Shown: positions 6,384-9,612 of the stretch, piece by piece | Layout of the letters: each line of letters opens with the position of its first letter | Numbering within the stretch: the stretch's first letter is position 1 | Origin: JANXDG01 sp964561135 | GTDB lineage: Bacteria > Elusimicrobiota > Endomicrobiia > DTEH01 | Direction of reading: 5' to 3' | Assembly (NCBI GenBank): GCA_964561135.1 | Contig: CAZLOB010000013.1 | Location: 1 to 9,612 of the forward strand | DNA length: 9,612 nucleotides | Notes under the pieces: generated by a model | Databases searched by the model: none | What the model saw: the letters and a program-made list of their open reading frames with translations, nothing else | What the model was told of the DNA's origin: nothing | Program-made: the position numbers and the translations under genes

Positions 6384-6638
6384 ATGTTTGATTTATTTAA
6401 AAACTTAAAAGAGCTTAAAGAATTACAAAATTTAGTTTCATCAGAAAGTATTGTTGTTGAGAAGGAAGGTGTTAAAATAAAAATAAATGGTAAAATGGAG
6501 ATAGAAGAAATCATATTAAATCCTAGTTTAGAGATAACAAAACAACAGAAAATATTGAAAGATTGTTTAAATGATGCTATAAAAAAGATACAAATGAATT
6601 TATTTTTAAAACTTGCGAAAAGTAAGTTAAATATATAA
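6384..6638 (+). CDS. Short YbaB/EbfC-family nucleoid-associated protein
   Basis: YbaB/EbfC proteins are dimeric DNA-binding nucleoid proteins. I chose ATG 6384 because a strong GGGAGGG ribosome site (6368-6374) lies 9 nt upstream; a longer TTG start at 6333 has none. The resulting 84-aa protein has a short N-terminal helix (FDLFKNLKELKELQNLV), then the family core VVEKEGVKIKINGKMEIEEI (about 25-44) and ILNPSLEIT. A C-terminal helix (LKDCLNDAIKKIQMNL) ends the protein. Family members are usually 100-110 aa, so both the N-terminal coil and the flexible C-terminal tail are shortened. It is not next to dnaX or recR, the common neighbours. Its position just right of the parS-like sites fits a chromosome-organisation neighbourhood. 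Confidence 0.8.
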   Translation: MFDLFKNLKELKELQNLVSSESIVVEKEGVKIKINGKMEIEEIILNPSLEITKQQKILKDCLNDAIKKIQMNLFLKLAKSKLNI

Positions 6639-6646
6639 AAAATTAT

Positions 6647-7162
6647 TTATTTTTCAATGATTTTTAGGATTGAACTTATAATGATAAATAAATAGTTTAT
6701 ACCTACTACCCATATTATGCAACCAATTAAGCTTCCTAATATCAATGCTATGAAAGATTTTTTCTTATTAAGGTTTTTTGAGATATATCTTAATACTGAA
6801 GCAGCACAAATGCCTCCTGTATAAACAGGTAATGATGCTAAAAGAAAGATACCAAAGTATTGTAGTTTACGAAATTTGTTAAAAAAAGGTTTTTGTTCAA
6901 TAATTTTTTCATCAGGAAAAATTTTTATTAAAAACTTAAGTTTGTCAGAAAATTTTGCACCTTCAAGAATTTTTGTATAAATTGTTGCTTGAAGTATATC
7001 TAAGCAAAAAGCAATGAGTACAGTATAAAATTTGCCAACACCTGCTAAGAGGTTTAAAGGTATATTAACAAGATGGTTTAAAAAAATTTTTATAATGTTC
7101 AAAATTTGAACGATTATATTCAACAAAATCATAGGTTTAAAATTTTTACAAAAGTTTAACAT
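6647..7162 (-). CDS. Small multidrug export family (Sm_multidrug_ex) membrane protein
   Basis: Integral membrane protein of 171 aa (from ATG 7162; a TTG at 7171 is in frame but not needed, and neither start has a clear ribosome site). About four hydrophobic segments are visible: roughly 12-30, 39-62, 101-125 and 136-165. The family signature is the block LASLPVYTGGICAASVL (108-124) followed by NKKKSFIALILGSLIG (132-147), matching the P..PxYxGxxAA...K..A...G pattern of small multidrug export proteins. Despite the family name, transport activity is poorly documented. It is convergent with the ybaB-like gene (8-bp gap, no terminator hairpin seen) and divergent from the prepilin gene, sharing an 88-bp upstream region with it. 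Confidence 0.75.
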   Translation of the reverse strand: MLNFCKNFKPMILLNIIVQILNIIKIFLNHLVNIPLNLLAGVGKFYTVLIAFCLDILQATIYTKILEGAKFSDKLKFLIKIFPDEKIIEQKPFFNKFRKLQYFGIFLLASLPVYTGGICAASVLRYISKNLNKKKSFIALILGSLIGCIIWVVGINYLFIIISSILKIIEK

Positions 7163-7193
7163 AAAATACAACAGATAAAAATAAAAAATATTG

Positions 7194-7227
7194 TTGACAA
7201 ATTACCAAAATTTGTTTCATATATAAT
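7194..7227 (+). promoter_or_regulatory. Candidate promoter elements of the prepilin-like gene, wide spacing
   Basis: A perfect TTGACA (7194-7199) and a perfect TATAAT (7222-7227) precede the prepilin-like gene, but they are 22 bp apart, well over the usual 17. Overlapping TATATA at 7220-7225 gives 20 bp. Either an activator compensates, or only one hexamer is real. On the opposite strand the same TTGACAA reads TTGTCA and could serve the membrane-protein gene. Confidence 0.35.
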
Positions 7228-7250
7228 GTAGGGGGTAAAAGAAATATTTT

Positions 7251-9612
7251 ATGAGCGATAGTGGTGTTACATTAGTTGAGTTTATTGTTGCAATTTTAAT
7301 TCTATCTTTAGTAGTACTTATTTTTACAGGAAGTTTTGGGAATATCTCTCGCGCAGTTCTTGCTTCAAAAGCAAAAACATTGGCAGTGAATCTTGCTCAG
7401 GAAAAAATACAGATTCTTCGTCAAATGCCATATCATAAGATTTTAATTACCCCTTCACCATCATATTTAACAGAATTTTCTCCACCTATAGCTTATGACA
7501 CAGTTTACTTCCCACCTGAGAATATTTTAGAGGGAGGGATAAGATTTACAAGGTACACTTATGTATATGCTGTTCAAGAAGTTGATGGTAAACTTGAGAA
7601 AATACCACCGACTTCACCTGATATTGGACTAAAATGTATTGAAGTTTCAGTTGTGTATCCTACTACATATGGAAATAAGGTTGTTAGGATAAGAACTGTT
7701 GAGGCAAACCCTGAGATAGTAGCATTTAGAGGAGTGATCAAAGGAACTGTAAGAGATAGTCAAACATTTGGATACTTAAAAGATGTTTTAGTAGTTGTAG
7801 CAGAGAATATTGGCTGCAGGGATTATACTGATGCAAATGGTAATTATTTAATAAAAGTTCCGTATGGTAGTTATTCAGTTGTTGCATCGAAACAAGGATA
7901 TTTTACTGCTACACAACAGGTGACAGTTGGTGCGAATCCACAAATTGTAAATTTTGACTTACAGCCGATGTCTTCAGGAACAGTTTTTGGTTATGTTTGG
8001 GTTAATGATAGAATTGTGATTTCACAAGTTGTTGGTGCAACAATGTCACCGCAAGGTTTTTATCAGGAATATATAGAGCTTTATAACCCTACCACGTTTT
8101 GGTGGCAGATGGCTGTAAGTGAATATGAAGGTATCATTGGGTTAAAGTACCAATCAACTGCTGATGTTTCTGTTTCAACTATTCCTTTAAGATATATAAA
8201 TTTCTCAATTCCTCCATTTTCATATTATCTAATTGCAAACACTACTACGATAACAGTTGCTGATGTAACAGTTACAGCAGACGCGGTATATTCAACAGCA
8301 GCTGTTGGCTTTCCAAATATTATAAAGACAAAAGAAGAGGATGGTGCACCTGCTGCAGGTGGTGGCGTTGGTATTTATTACATTGCTACAAACGAATGGA
8401 TAGACATTGTAGGCTGGGACTGGAACGAAGGTGCAAAATCCGCGCCAATATATGAAACAGATGGTATTGACCAATTTAGAGGTTTTGAAATTGATGAACA
8501 ATATGTGAGAAAAGTTTCAACTTGGGGTGTTGTTTCAGATTGGGGTAATGCATATGATTCTGACAACAACAACATAGATTTTGTCGCATACAAAAAACCT
8601 ATACGGATACCGCCACGAAATACATCATATTCTTTGCCACCGTTAACAGGTAGACCTGCGGTAGGTGCGTTTGTTTCAGCGAATGATGGTCTTTCATCTT
8701 TGACAAATGCTTATTCTGTTGGCTTACCACCGGTTGCATATTTTGAACTTGTTTCAGTAGCCACAGGCAGTTGGAGTGTTTTTATTTCAAGTGATAATAG
8801 AGTTATAAGTATTGACAATGTGGTGGTACAGTCAGGTGGTAAAACAGGAATACTAAACTTGGACACAAGTCCTTCAGCGTATTGTAACTATTTTTACTGT
8901 CAGCTTAAAGATATTGCAGAAGTAGGGTTTATTTCAGGCAGAGTGGTTGATGTTTTGAACCAACCTTTGGGGAATATAAAAGTTGTTGCGGGTGGTTCAG
9001 AAGCGTATACAAACACTTTTGGAATATATCTTTTATCTATTACTTCGGGAGTATATTCAGTTACTGCTAACCCTGATAATTTAAATCCGTTATATGTGTC
9101 TTCTACAAAAGAGAAAGTTTCTGTTTCAATAGGTGTAATTACTTCAGGTGTAGATTTTGTTTTATCGCAAGGTGGTCGTGTGAGGGGATTTGTTTCAAGA
9201 GATAAAGTTAACCCGTTACCTGGTATTGTAATTCAAGCACAATCTGCTGAAGGATTTGTTTATGGTGAGGATGTTTCTGATAATAATGGCGTGTTTATAA
9301 TACCGAATCTTTCTTCAGGAACTTATTATATAAGACCAGTTTTAAGTGGAAAAGAAACTTCTGTACCAAAAGTTTCTACAGTAACAGTTTCAGCAGGCCT
9401 TACAGTTTTTGCTGGAACGTTTACAATAACAGGCGCTATGGGTAGAATTTCAGGTAAGGTAAGATATCAAGGGGAGGTTATAAAAACAGGCGTTTTAATT
9501 GTTGCAACAACAACATATTTTACAACACCACCTTCTCTATCAACATCTACACTTACAGGCGCTGCTTATTTTATAACAAACAGTTATGAAGATGGAACTT
9601 ATAAATTAGAAG
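7251..9612 (+). CDS. Large prepilin-anchored surface protein with lamin-tail and carboxypeptidase-regulatory-like domains (3' end beyond window)
   Basis: The frame is open for 787 codons and runs off the right edge. The N-terminus is a class-III-signal prepilin: a 5-residue leader MSDSG, cleavage expected after Gly5, mature start VTLVE with Glu at +5, and a hydrophobic helix to about residue 28. The pseudopilin-type helix AKTLAVNLAQEKIQILRQMPY follows (42-60). Residues 160-241 form a first carboxypeptidase-regulatory-like beta-sandwich (GVIKGTVRDS, TDANGNYLIKVPYGSYSV). Residues about 247-463 look like a lamin-tail domain: EYIELYNPT at 273-281, IDIVGWDW at 384-391, VRKVSTWG at 419-426, GNAYDSDNNNIDF at 432-444. 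More regulatory-like domains follow at about 469-540, 560-640, 642-727 and 731 onward. An in-frame stop at 7236-7238 excludes a longer leader. GGGGG (7231-7235) is the only ribosome-site candidate, 15 nt away. It probably needs a PilD-type peptidase and a type II or IV pilus machine; role unknown. Confidence 0.85.
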   Translation, partial: MSDSGVTLVEFIVAILILSLVVLIFTGSFGNISRAVLASKAKTLAVNLAQEKIQILRQMPYHKILITPSPSYLTEFSPPIAYDTVYFPPENILEGGIRFTRYTYVYAVQEVDGKLEKIPPTSPDIGLKCIEVSVVYPTTYGNKVVRIRTVEANPEIVAFRGVIKGTVRDSQTFGYLKDVLVVVAENIGCRDYTDANGNYLIKVPYGSYSVVASKQGYFTATQQVTVGANPQIVNFDLQPMSSGTVFGYVWVNDRIVISQVVGATMSPQGFYQEYIELYNPTTFWWQMAVSEYEGIIGLKYQSTADVSVSTIPLRYINFSIPPFSYYLIANTTTITVADVTVTADAVYSTAAVGFPNIIKTKEEDGAPAAGGGVGIYYIATNEWIDIVGWDWNEGAKSAPIYETDGIDQFRGFEIDEQYVRKVSTWGVVSDWGNAYDSDNNNIDFVAYKKPIRIPPRNTSYSLPPLTGRPAVGAFVSANDGLSSLTNAYSVGLPPVAYFELVSVATGSWSVFISSDNRVISIDNVVVQSGGKTGILNLDTSPSAYCNYFYCQLKDIAEVGFISGRVVDVLNQPLGNIKVVAGGSEAYTNTFGIYLLSITSGVYSVTANPDNLNPLYVSSTKEKVSVSIGVITSGVDFVLSQGGRVRGFVSRDKVNPLPGIVIQAQSAEGFVYGEDVSDNNGVFIIPNLSSGTYYIRPVLSGKETSVPKVSTVTVSAGLTVFAGTFTITGAMGRISGKVRYQGEVIKTGVLIVATTTYFTTPPSLSTSTLTGAAYFITNSYEDGTYKLE

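Noticed and set aside
6639..6646. Bidirectional terminator between the convergent ybaB-like and membrane-protein genes
   Set aside because: The gap is only 8 bp, and no stable stem was found across the two gene ends.
8292..8501. Minus-strand open frame of 69 codons
   Set aside because: It lies wholly inside the plus-strand prepilin-like gene, has Cys-rich low-quality composition, and has no ribosome site.
8378..8593. Minus-strand open frame of 71 codons
   Set aside because: It overlaps the same plus-strand gene antisense and resembles no protein family.
1..9612. tRNA, rRNA, CRISPR array or riboswitch
   Set aside because: No cloverleaf with conserved tRNA bases, no regularly spaced direct repeats with unique spacers, and no structured leader were seen in the short intergenic gaps.

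Overview
This is an AT-rich, compact, protein-coding stretch of a bacterial chromosome. It appears to come from a Gram-negative (diderm) organism: it encodes an outer-membrane porin of the OprP type, a periplasmic phosphate-binding protein, and a large protein with a type IV prepilin N-terminus. The combination of low GC, a prepilin-anchored protein with lamin-tail and carboxypeptidase-regulatory-like domains, and a bacterial archease would fit a little-studied lineage such as Elusimicrobiota or a relative. That placement is a weak inference; no marker gene in the window settles it.

Layout. Positions 7-2208 (minus strand) hold a two-gene phosphate-uptake operon: an OprP/O-like porin followed by pstS. 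Across a divergent promoter region, archease is on the plus strand (2330-2770). The 218-bp gap 2771-2988 is very AT-rich and carries three strong DnaA-box matches. Next come a membrane-anchored 622-aa coiled-coil protein and a YjbQ-family protein whose start overlaps the coiled-coil stop (2989-5270). A roughly 190-bp GC-richer palindromic repeat with imperfect terminal inverted repeats (5310-5499) follows. It ends just upstream of a small exported protein of unknown function (true start probably 5516). Then come an unusually short YbaB/EbfC-like protein (6384-6638) and, convergent to it, a small membrane protein of the 'small multidrug export' family (6647-7162, minus). The last 2.36 kb is the open 5' part of a very large prepilin-like surface or secreted protein (7251 to the window end), whose frame stays open for 787 codons and runs off the edge.

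The most notable signal is a set of chromosome-maintenance sites. Two 16-bp palindromes, TGTTTCATATGAAACA at 5508-5523 and TGTTTCACATGAAACA at 6250-6265, match the conserved ParB-binding site parS (TGTTTCACGTGAAACA) at 14/16 and 15/16 positions. They bracket the exported-protein gene, and the first is centred on its start codon. With the DnaA-box cluster about 2.7 kb away, the YbaB-type nucleoid protein, and a general switch of gene direction (minus to the left, plus to the right), this suggests a window at or near the replication origin. No dnaA, dnaN, parA or parB gene is present, so the origin call is inference.
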